Positions 1 to 11,094 of a stretch of 64,000 bases of DNA are shown piece by piece. Origin of the DNA: Timema cristinae (Eukaryota > Arthropoda > Insecta > Phasmatodea > Timematidae); NCBI GenBank assembly GCA_039000515.1, contig JBCFYV010000001.1, forward strand, positions 59,144,234 through 59,208,233, in the 5' to 3' direction. A program made the translations under genes and the position numbers. Under the pieces are notes generated by a model, which was not told where the DNA came from, searched no databases, and saw only the letters and a program-made list of their open reading frames with translations. Position 1 is the first letter of the stretch; each line of letters begins with the position of its first letter.

Positions 1-480
1 TGTTTGAACTGGGAGCAGGCAAAGTGATAGACAACAAAGTGGTCGACACGAGAGGACAAAGTGGTAGACAGCAAACTGCTAGACACGAAGAAACGACACG
101 GACCAAGTGATCGACACTAGCTGGACCATGTGATAGACAACCAACCGGTAGACAAAATGAAAACAATTATTTGGAAGGCTGGGTGGGTCAAGTGGCCGAC
201 ACGACTTGGACCAACTGCTAGACAAGCTCAAGTATAGGAGTACAAAGTGATAGACAACCAAGCGATCGACACGAGAGAACAAATCTGTAAAATGACCAAC
301 TGCTAGACACCCAGAAACGACATGGACCAAGTGATCGACACGAGCTGGACCATGTGATAGACAAGCTCCCATATAAGAGGACAAAGTGATAGACAGCCAA
401 GCGGCCGACACGAGAGGACCAACTGCTCGACAAACATGAGATGAATCCAGCTAAGAGTGGCTCAAGTGACAGACTAGTTA
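1..480. repeat. Degenerate minisatellite, left array
   Basis: The block is made of short recurring phrases: AGTGATAGACAACCAA, CGACACGAGAGGACAAAGTG, ACCAACTGCTAGACA and CGACACGAGCTGGACCA. They repeat in shuffled order at roughly 20-60 bp spacing and begin before the window edge. The right margin (about 440-475) and part of the array reappear in inverted orientation at 9165-9375. The open frames through it arise from the repetition and are not genes. Confidence 0.8.
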
Positions 481-889
481 TTTCAAAACTAACAAAGTGA
501 TAAACATGGGCTTAGAAAGTTGGGTATAAGGATGGTCTGGATCCTCCTAGAAATTGCTGCCCTCCCGACACCCTAGATTTAACTAGCCCAAAAAGGGTGA
601 GGTCCCCTTGTATGTGTATAAACTTAAACCATCATGTTTTTAATTTTAATAATTTACTTACACATTGCACTCTTTAAAATATATTTTCTAACACTAGTTT
701 ATTTATCATTTCGAATAAATAATAGGTTTTGATACATACAATATGATATCTAAAAAAATAAAGAATGTTTCTCTGAATGAAAGGAGTTATCGGATCTGAG
801 GAAAGGAGACAAACGTTTTGTTATAAATGGTAAAATCATACTTTAAGAACTAACAAGACGAAATAAAAACTTATATAAAAGAGCAATTG

Positions 890-1115
890 CCAGAAACTAA
901 GTTGGTAGCTTATGATCAGGGTTCGATTCCGGTCAGTTACAGTGAGGGTGATTTTTCTTAAAAGGTTTTCCACTCTGCCACCACGCAAATTCAGGTGCAC
1001 TATAAATAAATTTAATCTTCCTCATTCTCAACACATTAACGTAATTAGTAAATAAGCGTATAACCCGAACAGGTGGTAAAGACACAGTGATACCAAAAAA
1101 AATCTAATTGCACTA
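890..1115 (+). mobile_element. tRNA-derived SINE, family B
   Basis: A tRNA-like head ends in a B-box-like GGTTCGATTCC (about 922-932). It is followed by a body with TTTTCCACTCT and GGTGCACTATAAAT, then CACATTAACGTAATTAGTAA and a tail GCGTATAACCCGAACAGG running into an A-rich end. The same order occurs at 7195-7430 and 8084-8345, which defines the family. Confidence 0.65.
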
Positions 1116-1194
1116 ATGGATTAAAGAATAAATGTTGTTATTATAAGATGTGTACTCTCATTTGCATTTAGGGAGAATGTAAACCATTAATGAA

Positions 1195-1330
1195 ATATCA
1201 CTCTCTGTACACCCGGCTGGATTTGAAGCCTGATATCCCCTTCATTGACAGTCCAGTCTATTTTGAGAATGACGCCTTAGACCATCAACCATCGAAGCTA
1301 AGAACATTTTGTTGATGTTGCGTTAGCACC
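1195..1330 (-). mobile_element. tRNA-like SINE fragment
   Basis: Read on the reverse strand, the segment contains GGCTTCAAATCCAGCCGGGT, a B-box-like phrase within a tRNA-like stretch. The A-box side is degraded and there is no clear tail, so this is a diverged fragment. Confidence 0.35.
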
Positions 1331-1446
1331 AGGCTTATTAAGGAGCTAAGTTAAGATGAAATAATCCCGCATTAGTGTAAAAGTTAGATGTAAAAATCAC
1401 AAGGTGGTAACTATCAGCCCAATCCGCTCAGTCGGAATGATTACTC

Positions 1447-1449
<3 letters not shown>

Positions 1450-1494
<45 letters not shown>

Positions 1495-1634
1495 GCACCG
1501 TGTCTTACTACCCGTTCGGGTTATACGCACTTACGCTAATGTGTAATGGTAGGGTGATTGTGAGATGAAATGAAGGACCTACAGTTTAACGTGGAATCCG
1601 AACCACGGTGGAGACCTGGCATTCCTCACATTCA
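1450..1634 (-). mobile_element. SINE family A, 5'-truncated, with TSD
   Basis: On the reverse strand this is the 3' two-thirds of the family A SINE: GTGGTTCGGATTCCACG, AAACTGTAGGTCCTTC, GCGTATAACCCGAACGGG, then a long (AAT)n tail. The tRNA head is missing. The copy is flanked by the direct duplication GATTACTCTTA (1439-1449 and 1635-1645), so it inserted already truncated by target-primed retrotransposition. Confidence 0.85.
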
Positions 1635-1671
1635 GATTACTCTTACTCAAGCTACTCTAAAACCTTACTAG

Positions 1672-2897
1672 ACCGTGTGACAAACAGCGTTATTTAGGAG
1701 GTCAAACAATACCGATACCTAGCATAGTGTTATTTAGGAGGACAGACAATACTTAGACCTAGCAAACAGTGTTATTTAGGAGGTCAAACAATACTTACAC
1801 CTAGCAGAGTGTTATTTAGGAGGTCAGACAATACTTACACCTAGCATAAAGTGTTATTTAGGAGGTCAAACAATACCTACACCTAGCATAGTTTTATTTA
1901 GGAGGTAAAACAATACTTACACCTAGCATAGTGTTATTTAGGAGTTCAGACAATACTTAGACCTAGCAAACAGTGTTTTTTAGGAGGTCAAACAATACTT
2001 ACACCTAGCAAACAGTGTTATTTAGGAGGTCAAACAATACCTACACCTAGCATAGTTTTATTTAGGAGGTAAAACAATACTTACACCTAGCATAGTGTTA
2101 TTTAGGAGTTCAGACAATACTTAGACCTAGCAAACAGTGTTATTTAGGAGGTCAAACAATACTTACACCCAGCAAACAGTGTTATTTAGGAGGTCAAGCA
2201 ATACTTACACCTAGCAAACAGTGTTATTTAGGAGGTCAGACAATACTTACACCTAGCATAAAGTGTTATTTAGGAGGTCAAACAATACTTACACCTAGCA
2301 AACAGTGTTATTTAGGAGGTCAAACAATACTTACACCTAGCAAACAGTGTTATTTAGGAGGTCAAACAATACTTACACCTAGAAAACAGTGTTATTTAGG
2401 AGGTCAGACAATACTTACACCTAGCAAACAGTGTTATTTAGGAGGTCAGACAATACTTACACCTAGCATAAAGTGTTATTTAGGAGGTCAAACAATACTT
2501 ACACCTAGCAAACAGTGTTATTTAGGAGGTCAGACAATACTTACACCTAGCATAAAGAGTTATTTAGGAGGTCAAACAATACCTACACCTAGCATAGTGT
2601 TATTTAGGAGGTCAAACAATACTTACACCTAGCAAACAGTGTTATTTAGGAGGTCAGACAATACCTACACCTAGCATAGTTTTATTTAGGAGGTAAAACA
2701 ATACTTACACCTAGCAGAGTGTTATTTAGGAGTTCAGACAATACTTAGACCTAGCAAACAGTGTTATTTAGGAGGTCAAACAATACTTACACCTAGCAAA
2801 CAGTGTTATTTAGGAGGTCAAGCAATACTTACACCTAGCATAGTGTTATTTAGGAGGTCAAGCAATACTTACACCTATCATACAGTGTTATTTAGGC
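1672..2897. repeat. ~38-42 bp satellite array with higher-order pattern
   Basis: About 30 units of the form GTGTTATTTAGGAGGTCAAA followed by CAATACTTACACCTAGC and a linker (ATA, AAACA or AGA). Linker length gives units of 38 or 42 bp. Variant units (GTTTTATTTAGGAGGTAAAA; TTTAGGAGTTCAGAC with ACTTAGACC) recur together in the same order at about 1862-1976, 2036-2138 and 2662-2762, indicating multi-unit amplification. Edge units are degenerate. No coding potential. Confidence 0.95.
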
Positions 2898-2961
2898 AAA
2901 CCTTACCTATACTCCATTCACGATAGGAATTACTCTCTGAAAGGTCTCCTTTACTACCAAT

Positions 2962-3027
2962 ATCCTACTATATAATAGATTTCTGATAGGGAAAAAGGGC
3001 TTTCAGAAAACAATTCCTACAGTGAAC
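2962..3027. repeat. 66-bp segment shared with gypsy interior
   Basis: Immediately right of the satellite, a stretch starting ATCCTACTATATAATAGATT and running through TTCTGATAGGGAAAAAGG closely matches 42102-42167 inside the gypsy element. It is the only obvious link between this array and an autonomous element in the window. Confidence 0.6.
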
Positions 3028-3659
3028 GGACTCTACATATACATTTTAAGCAAAATCTGTAGTTCCGTTCGAAAACTTAGGAATTAAAAACAATCACTCA
3101 TTGATAGACTATCCTTAATTTGAGAGGTAGGGTAAAAATAAAAAATAAAATATTGAAGAATATCCTTATAAATATAAATATTAAGTTTGGAAAAAATCCA
3201 TTCAACCGTTTTGAATCTGTGGCCAGGGAGACAAACAGACCGACAGACATGGGAACAGACATAATTGTAAAATCTTGGCACAAAAAGCTCAAGAATTCAC
3301 ACTACGGGGCAATAAAACTTATAGCTTACACTTGGTAACGCGCTCTACTTTGTATTTCACAAATTATTTCAAAAATAATCCAAAATTTCAGTGACTTTAT
3401 ATTATTTATCTGTCTCTTTACTTTTCCATGTAACACCCAATTACTTCACACTATTTTTCATGAGCGTAGGAAGAGTTTGGTTATGATTCTTTGGCGTGGT
3501 GAGCGAGGAGGGGGGGGGGGTCCATATTGTATGCTTCTGGCATGATATTAGGATTACTGAGAGTAAGAAAATTATTTTAAAAAGTGGCGGCAGAACCTTA
3601 TTTGTGTGAAGGGTATCAAAAAGGGTTTTTTGGGAACTTTTCTATCTCCCCTCTTTCCC

Positions 3660-4095
3660 CCAGTTAATATTTCAAAAGTAGATGCTTAGAAGCTAGTGCT
3701 CCTCAAGTGGAGAGTTTTTTTTAGAACCATACACTTTTTTTTTTTCAAGATATTTAGTGTAGACTTCTTCGAGTTTTTTTTAAAAATTTGGATAATCCAA
3801 AAGGCTATTTGGGGTAGTGCTCCTTCTACAAATTTTTGAAAATGGATGCTTCTAAAATCTATTCTAATAATGCTCAACCATAATTTTTTATAAATTAGAT
3901 TACCTAGAATTTATTTAAACCTCCCCCAGAATTCTTTTGAAACTTGGATGCCCGTAAAGTAGTTTTAGGGGATCTTTTCCAGATATTTTTTATGGAATTT
4001 TTTTAAATCTCAGATGAAGCTATACGCTATTTGAAGTATTTGAAGAATTTTTGAAAATTCGATGCTTTTAGATGATATACTACCTATGAAGATTG
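3660..4095. repeat. Degenerate ~100-165 bp tandem repeat
   Basis: The phrase TTTTTGAAAATGGATGCTT and variants recur at about 3677, 3842, 3943 and 4065. Each is followed by TCTAAAATCT- or GTAGTTTTAG-like sequence and T-runs. This looks like an eroded tandem family or TE interior. No coding signal. Confidence 0.4.
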
Positions 4096-4427
4096 GAAAA
4101 CAGAATAAAATCAAGATAATTAGTTTCTCAAACTTACTTATTTAAAGACTCTTTAGCTATCAACATTAAAAACTTTGGTGGGAAGTGGGATTTTGGAACA
4201 TCCTAACCCTCCCCCCCTTTCCCCCCCACACACACTTCCCTCTCGCTATGTTCTTGCTATGTTCCTATCTTATTAGCCTGCTTCTCTTTATGATAAACAA
4301 AAGTTCGTATCAACCCTGTCATGGTTCATATTGTGTAAGGCATATTAAAAAAAACCTTTAAACTAGGGTTGATAAAAAAATACTGAGTATACATACATCT
4401 ACCTAGCCCAACTTTTATAGTGTGTGC

Positions 4428-4460
4428 GTGTATATATATATATATATATATACACACACA
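4428..4460. repeat. (TG/TA/CA) microsatellite
   Basis: GTGTGCGTGTATATATATAT passes directly into ATATATACACACACA, a compound dinucleotide repeat that is near-palindromic. Confidence 0.85.
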
Positions 4461-5027
4461 TTAATATTCCTGCTTCGTCAACCAGAAGAAAATTATTTTT
4501 AAACAGATATTCTACAATAACAATGCAATGTATTTGTTAAAAATCGACCAACACTGCTTTGTCAAATGTTCTTCACAACGCCTAAATAGACTGCATTTTA
4601 CAGTAACGCTTCTAATAATAGCGTACATGCAATAAAATTTAACCCATAAAATACATCCCTAATTAGTGAGTTATGACTTGTGATAATAACAGAAGTACCA
4701 ATATAATATTTTTACGTACGATTCCAACATAGAATTGTACAAGGTGAAATAATAATATGAAAATATAATACATTAACTGCTGGGTTCAAATCAATGTTAT
4801 AGTTTATTCCTTGTGACGTTTGTTTGGGGTTATAATTTCCTGACACTGACACGTGCACACACTCAGATAAAACTTGACTTGCTGTTAGGTTTCAAAGAGA
4901 TGCCGCTCTTATCAGTCCGTGCAGGTGCTGTACTCGTGACCTTGTTATATTTAGGGGCAAGATGATACTACAGCAAGACTTTCTGCCTTTATAGAGACCT
5001 TTGACCTAGTACACCAAAGCTCTACAG

Positions 5028-5617
5028 CAGGCATGTCAAACTTGCGGCTCACGGGCCGCATGTGGCCCGATCCATGATTCTGTGCGGCCTTTTTAAGAAC
5101 CATATACAAATGTGGCCAGATCCATTTTATTATATACATGGTAGAAATACACCATTTTATATTATGACATTTAGCTATTAGGCATTATTTGGAGAAATAT
5201 TGCACTTGAGGACCTAATTTTTACTTTTTACTCACCAGAGATCGATTAACAAAAATTGTAAAATTTACACGCCCGTGTCCCACGTTTGACACTGTATAAT
5301 TGTGTGTAGAGTTGTTTTATCTTATGATAAGGTACAAACACCCGAAAGGTCACAGCTTACGGAACACACATTTGTCAACATTGAAAAGTGACTCAAACAC
5401 AAGAGTTTGGAATAATCACACTGCTGGGGGTAAGGGGGGGGGGGGGGGGGGGAAGAAAAAAGAATCAAGTCTTAAATTAATTTTGTAATAATTAGTAAGG
5501 ACTTTGAATTAATTTTTTCTTAATATGGTAATAATAAAGAATTTTCTGAAATGTGGCACCCTAAGCATTATCAATATTAAATGTGGCCTTTTTGATCAAA
5601 CGAGTCTGACACGTCTG
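5028..5617. mobile_element. Non-autonomous hAT-type element (590 bp)
   Basis: The left end reads CAGGCATGTCAAACTTG and the right end, reversed, CAGACGTGTCAGACTCG, giving terminal inverted repeats matching at most positions. The flanks are 8 bp and similar: CTCTACAG (5020-5027) and TTCTACAA (5618-5625), as expected for a decayed hAT duplication. The sub-terminal sequence is the GCGGCTCACGGGCCGCATG hairpin common in such elements. The interior has no transposase and contains a long G run near 5440. Confidence 0.75.
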
Positions 5618-5694
5618 TTCTACAACTATTATAGCTATCATCCGGTGCGGTAAGCGAGAAATTGGCCACGCAGACGTTTAGCTCTAACGCAATA

Positions 5695-5865
5695 TTAAGT
5701 TATTACTTACTTATTCTATGGCATTAGGAAAGCTAAAGTTCATTGCCGCACTTACAAAAGTACGCCACCTATCCCTCTTTAGTTAGTTGTATCCAGTCCA
5801 CCTCATTACACCCTATTTCTTTCAAGATGCATTCTAATGCTATCCTCTACTATGTGTTATTTCAA
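5695..5865 (-). mobile_element. LINE RT 3'-end fragment
   Basis: The same phrases as at 52200-52620 and (opposite strand) 15825-16045: ATTGCCGCACTTACAAAAGT, GCCACCTATCC, ATCCAGTCCACCTCATTACA. On the reverse strand these encode the C-terminal DRWxxxVxxAMNFR-type tail of an arthropod non-LTR reverse transcriptase ORF2. Stops are present; this is a dead fragment. Confidence 0.65.
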
Positions 5866-7194
5866 AATATGGTTCACGCCATAATAAAGTCAAAAGATTC
5901 AGACATGGCTCTTTTTTCTTAACAATCCTATATCTCAAGTTTCATTAATAGAAAAAATGTGTGAAAATGTAACATTATTCTATTTCCAACGACATTTTAA
6001 TCATATTCACAGAGCTATGAGACCAGGCTTGATGGAAAAGGGTTTTAGATTTAGTCTTCCTCTAACAAATACAGTAATTATTTGATAGGCTCACAACATA
6101 ACATTATAAGATATTTGAGAACTAACAGCGAGATTTCCTTTTTGCCTCGAAATAAGAAGTTTCGTAGTTTTTTTTCCCCTCTTTCTTATTTAAATGATTT
6201 AGGGTGGCTATAAGTGAAGGCTGAAAGAGAGTATAAGCGTATACATAATAGAGAAGTAGTTCCAGAAATCGTTGAATTGTGAATATTATTTTAAAAGTAG
6301 GCCTATTTATCATATATATCCTAAGTGAAATATAAAGATCACATTACTTGACGTATGAATTCCTTAAAATGGTTTTAGTAACTTTTAACTGTTAAATACT
6401 GTTATTACTACCAGAATTTATGGCTAGAATGTACCTAAAACTGTTTTTTACTTTTGAGTTCATCAGCATGACTCTATTATATATCTTTTCTGGCCCCAAA
6501 CCTAACAATATAAAATCACTACCTATACTTTGATATTTTCTTAAAAAAACATATGCATGCTGTCCAAAATATTCACGCTGGTCCTCTAACTTAGGTAAGT
6601 ACACTATTCAAATGTATTTAATGAATAATACATTTATATTAAATTAGTGAATATTATCATTTATAGCTTAGATATAAGTCAGGTAGAATCATTTATTGCT
6701 ACAACCAGAGCCTGGATAAGCTATAGTATGTAAAACATAATTTAGATATTTTAGGTTCATGTTTAGACGATTACTTAACTATGCGATTAATACATTAATT
6801 CTGCACGTATTGACACATATATATTTGAATGTTTTAACAATAACTTGATACAGTGGCGCCAACATATATTAACGTCGGCTAGAGTTAAGGGGTTGGGAGC
6901 AAACCCTACACAGCCAGAACTAAATATTAGTTTGTAGGGGGACATAAGGAAAATGTTAAATGGCCCTAGAAGATAAGAATTATTTTTACATGGTAGCTTA
7001 TGGAAATTATTTACAAACATAAGTTCCAAAGTTAATCTTTCTTAATTTTAATATTGGTCCAGTGCGTGCTAGAGAAATTTCTCCATCTGGTATTATATCT
7101 AACTTTTAGATTCATGACAACCTAGTCTTAAAATATATTTTAGCTTTGTGGGGTGCAGCGAGAGTAAATCCAGTGCATGTGATGTGGACCAGTG

Positions 7195-7430
7195 GACGCT
7201 TACCTTTTTTTAGGGTGTAACTTTCGCAATAGACTGGATTGTCGATGACAATGAGATCGGGGTTCAAGTCCTGGCCAGGTGTACTGATATTTTTTTTCCT
7301 AAATGGTTTCCCATTTTCCTCCATGCATATGTGGGTTAACTTTGTCTAAATAAATTATCATCATTAATCCATAAGCGTAATTAGTTCATATGCTTATAAT
7401 CCGAGTGGGTAGAAAAACACGATGGAAAAA
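7195..7430 (+). mobile_element. SINE family B copy
   Basis: The head ends GGGGTTCAAGTCCTGGCCAGG (B box). The body has TTCCTAAATGGTTTCCCATT and GTGGGTTAACTTTGTCTAAA, followed by the tail CTTATAATCCGAGTGGGTAG. Diverged, with no clear duplication. Confidence 0.6.
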
Positions 7431-7557
7431 CAACTAAATAAATAAAGCACGTAGTTAAAATAAATAAACCTACTCCCTTGTTAGTAAAAAAAAAACCTGT
7501 AGATACACTGAATTAATATCAAAATGTACCCATATTTTCGTATCATCACTATCGCAA

Positions 7558-7695
7558 TGGTGTAGTGAACTTGTTAATGTGTCAGTATACCTAACCGGAA
7601 TTTGAACCAGGTCTCTTTGCTACCGGCAATTCAATGTAATACGCGAGCGAAGCTTTATGATCATACGACCACCGACGCGGGTAGCACTGCAGTGA
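7558..7695 (-). mobile_element. tRNA-headed SINE fragment
   Basis: The reverse strand carries an A-box-like TCGGTGGTCGTATGATCATA and a B-box-like CTGGTTCAAATTCCGG spaced as in a tRNA. The presumed anticodon region is too long and the arms do not pair as a functional tRNA, so it is called SINE-derived. Confidence 0.5.
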
Positions 7696-8083
7696 ATGAG
7701 GGAAGAAAGCCATGATCATGGTTACATGCTTGCATTTTGTAAGTTTATTTTTAAGGTATAATATGGTATTAGCGGGAGCTAATTACTTAATCATTATATA
7801 TTATGGTAACTATATTTATAAGCGTAACCTAGGCGATATGATATAATCCTTAAGAAAATATATCATTTAATTGAATGATATAATTTAACAATTCAAGGAA
7901 CCTTATCAAGAAAAAGATTTGAACATTCTGTTAAATTAACTTTTTACCCTTCATATAGAGGAATTTTGGTGAAATTTCTTAAATATAGATAAAAACTTGC
8001 CCCTATTCCCTAAATCCTTGGTTGCATATTTAGAGAAATCGTGAATGCTCTTAACGGCTGTGAGTTAAGTAGCCTCTTCTTCG

Positions 8084-8345
8084 GTGGCCGCAAGGTCTAA
8101 CGCGCTACTCGCAAAATTGACTTGACTGCTGATAAATGAAGATCGGGGCTCGATCCCAGTCGGGTGGACTGAAGGTTAATTTTCCTAAATAGTTTTCCAC
8201 TCTCACTCCAAAAAAAAACGGGTGCAGTTCCTCTAAATTCAACCTTATTCATCCCTAAACACACTAGCGTAGTTAATATATATATATATTAATATTTATT
8301 TATTTGTATAATTCGAACTGTTAGTAACTCTAGTATAACTCGGTG
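8084..8345 (+). mobile_element. SINE family B copy with (TA)n interruption
   Basis: The tRNA-like head (GGTGGCCGCAAGGTCTAACG, then GGGGCTCGATCCCAGTCGGG) is followed by the family B body with TTTTCCACTCTCACTCC and GGTGCAGTTCCTCTAAATTC, then CACACTAGCGTAGTTAAT, a TA tract and a degraded GTATAATTCGAACTGT tail module. Confidence 0.7.
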
Positions 8346-8686
8346 ATAAAAAAATTAGAATTTGTAGCACTAAATATACAGGCTAGATTTTAAAATTATC
8401 TGTTTAAAAAACAATAATCCTTTATACTGTCGCTTATTGCCGGTTACTAATTTTACATAATATTTTAAAACTGTTGTCAAATTTCAAGTTTTAATAAAGG
8501 TCGCTAAGAAAATTTAACTTAATGATTTTCAATTCTTTCTTCATGAAAAAGTGAGTATATTTTCTCTAAATTATACCCTCTTCACCTCTAATCTATTAAT
8601 ATAAAATTAAAATAGTTCATACGTGTAGACCGGCGCTCACTATCCTTTAATGTTGCATCCAGCGTTGCGGAATTAATTGAGACTGT

Positions 8687-8972
8687 CGATGACCTGGTGG
8701 TCTAGGGGTAAGGTGTCAGACTTCTGTGCTGGCGGCCGGGGTTCAATCCTCGGTCCCGGCACAGATTTATCTGATTACCAAACCCTTTCTTCACCTCTGA
8801 CAAGATATCTTGTGAAGGTGGGGAATGCCAGGCCGCCACCGTGGTTCGGATTCCACGTTAAACTGTAGGTCCTTCATTTCATCTCACAATCACACTACCA
8901 TTACACATCAGCGTAAGTGCGTATAACCCGAACGGGTAGTAAGACGCGGTGCTAATAATAATAATAATAATA
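8687..8972 (+). mobile_element. Full-length tRNA-derived SINE, family A, with 13-bp TSD
   Basis: A complete copy. The tRNA head has A box TGGTCTAGGGGTAAGG and B box GGGGTTCAATCCTCGG. The body includes CCGTGGTTCGGATTCCACG and AAACTGTAGGTCCTTC, and the 3' module GCGTATAACCCGAACGGG leads into an (AAT)n tail. It is flanked by the perfect duplication TAATTGAGACTGT (8674-8686 and 8973-8985). This is the reference copy for the family; other copies are at 1450-1634, 34975-35515 (interrupted) and 60840-61122. Confidence 0.92.
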
Positions 8973-9164
8973 TAATTGAGACTGTTCAATTCATGATATC
9001 CTTTTATAAGGTTATCAATCATTATTCTGAGTTATTTTCACCTACATTCTTACTTTAGCAAACCCCACAAAAATATGTCAAGTAGTGTGAGGTTAATCTG
9101 ACGGGTTGGGGGAAAAAATTATTTGAGTGTAAACAAGGACAAGCGTGTATTGAATAACTATTCT

Positions 9165-9375
9165 CTCACTTAGCCCACTCTTAACTGGATGATATCAAAG
9201 TTTGTTGAGCAGTTGGTCCTCTCGTGTCGATCGCTTGGTTGTCTATCACTTTGTACTCCTATACATGAGCTTGTCTAGCAGTTGGTCCAAGTCGTGTCGG
9301 CCACTTGACCCACCCAGCCTTCCAAATATTTTTTTATAGCTTGTCGAGCAGTTTGTTGTCTAGCAGTTTGTATGG
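9165..9375. repeat. Inverted partial copy of the 1-480 minisatellite
   Basis: AGCAGTTGGTCCTCTCGTGT, CGATCGCTTGGTTGTCTATC and ACTTTGTACTCC are reverse complements of phrases in 1-480. The outer margin CCCACTCTTAACTGGATGA also mirrors the left block's flank, so the two form an inverted duplication about 8.7 kb apart. Confidence 0.8.
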
Positions 9376-9559
9376 TGCCGTTTGAACTGATGTATGAATA
9401 TGTGAAAGTAGATCTTGTAACTTTTCTAGCTGTCAAGTAAGGTCCCTCCAATGAAAATTGTACAATAGCTTAGGATGTATCATGTCTCCATTGTTCTAAC
9501 TGAAACTTAAAACTACTATGTACAACACCCACTGGAGGTCACATAGACAAAGATGTCGA

Positions 9560-9690
9560 TCTCGCATAGTTTTCTGTACTGAAATATGTTTTTCCTCAAC
9601 GGTTTCACACTTTCCTATCATTAAAATGTAGGAGTATTTCCTCTGAATTCTGTCATCCTCATCCCTCCCTCAATATTGTAGATATTTGGA
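9560..9690 (+). mobile_element. SINE family B 3' fragment
   Basis: TTTTTCCTCAACGGTTTCAC, GAGTATTTCCTCTGAATTCT and CATCCTCATCCCTCCC follow the family B body order. The tRNA head and tail module are not clear. Confidence 0.4.
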
Positions 9691-9699
9691 AAGTTCTGA

Positions 9700-11090
9700 C
9701 AGGTAGTAAGATGGGGAGCACCATCAGTCAGAAACTTGTCTTTCTGTTACTGTTTTAGAGGTATTTTAATTTTAAAAGGTAGAGAATACATTCTTATGAG
9801 CTGGAAACCTTTGCACATAAAATATTACAGTATTCACCTGAAAATAGTTCACACTTTTGGGGAGGAAGGGGGGTATGTGCAAAAACAGCCTTTATTAAAC
9901 CTCAGTGCAGCTTATAATCGCACCCTTAGATAGTAACAAATGTTGTGCCTTTTATTTGATGAATGTGCTATATCAAAATAATTTTTAATGGCTTTGAAAG
10001 ATGGGTTTTTTTATCAGTTAACTTTGATCAGGTTATTTAAAAATTAAAACATTTGACACACTAATAAGTATAACTTTGCACTAAAATAGTTGCTGTGGTT
10101 AAGATATATCTTTAAGCTAAAATGTGTTTCATAGCAAAAATATGATTGAATCAAAATGGCTGATAAAATAAAAAGGCAGTATGTTAGTTATGACTATTAT
10201 TCTATTGTGACAATGCTTGGTATATTTTATTTACTACATTTAGAATCTTCTACATGGCCAATCTTATAAAAAAAAATTCGGACAGGACAGACACACATTT
10301 AAAACTAAATTTAAAAATATTGTTTGTAAAATTTGCAAAAACTTAGTTCTTGTAACGATAGGAGTGATTATGGTGTATCTGCTTCTTTTCAAAGTCCACT
10401 TATTTTCAGACTGGAATAATTTATTCTTCTATCAACAAGGTCATAGGGGCTGTACTTATATTATGTAATGGTTTTTGGGAGTGGTTCAATATTTTCTTAC
10501 ATTTTACGTAAGGTTTCTTATCATTGTTTATAACAAGACAAAGCTAATTATTTTTTGTCAGAAAATAAATATATTAATTATAAAATTTCACTTATATTTC
10601 ATTTGCCAATGATGTGTTACACCAAATTCTAATACAATGAAATTATTATAAAATTTCATATCATTCGCTTTGTTAGAAATCCTTATGTATAAAAATGATT
10701 AAAATATAATATTCCAAATTGTAAAAAATTACATAAAATTAAAGTGGGGAAGGGAAAATCTTACAATCCTTTATTTGAAGGGAAAAAAAAGCTTTACTTA
10801 ATTTAATTATGACCCCATATGTTGTAGTCTTGTAGCCTATATTGGGGAATGGCCTATTTTTGGGTCAATATGATACTTGTGTCCCGTTGCTCTTTTGTAA
10901 GAATAAGATAGATGACTGAATTGGACTACCTCTGAATGGACTCTATTCTAAACATTTCTCAAATAAACATCTTTATTAAAAGTCTGCATTTATCCACAAA
11001 TGGCAGACCATACATCATAATTTTAATTCTTAAGTTTAATATACTACTTAAAAAATCTCAAAAGTTGACTCTACTTCATCACATGTCTGC
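9700..11090. other. AT-rich stretch, no gene seen
   Basis: Only short open frames without family features occur here. No SINE head, LTR or inverted terminus is seen. Any 5' non-coding exon or promoter of the + strand gene starting at 13192 could lie in this interval, but nothing in the sequence pins it. Confidence 0.5.
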
Positions 11091-11094
11091 TGAA

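Noticed and set aside
1..433. Open frames of 71-110 codons at the left edge
   Set aside because: They result from low-complexity repeats with recurring phrases; no domain or splice context.
1672..2897. CRISPR-like regularly spaced repeats
   Set aside because: Units are contiguous with no unique spacers, the context is eukaryotic, and there are no cas genes.
5437..5453. Long G run as a G-quadruplex regulatory site
   Set aside because: It is a homopolymer inside a non-autonomous transposon; similar runs at 3508, 26518 and 61514 sit in other TE-like DNA, and no gene is near.
8687..8760. Genuine tRNA gene at the SINE head
   Set aside because: A and B boxes are present, but the copy continues into a SINE body with tail and target duplication; arms do not form a clean cloverleaf.
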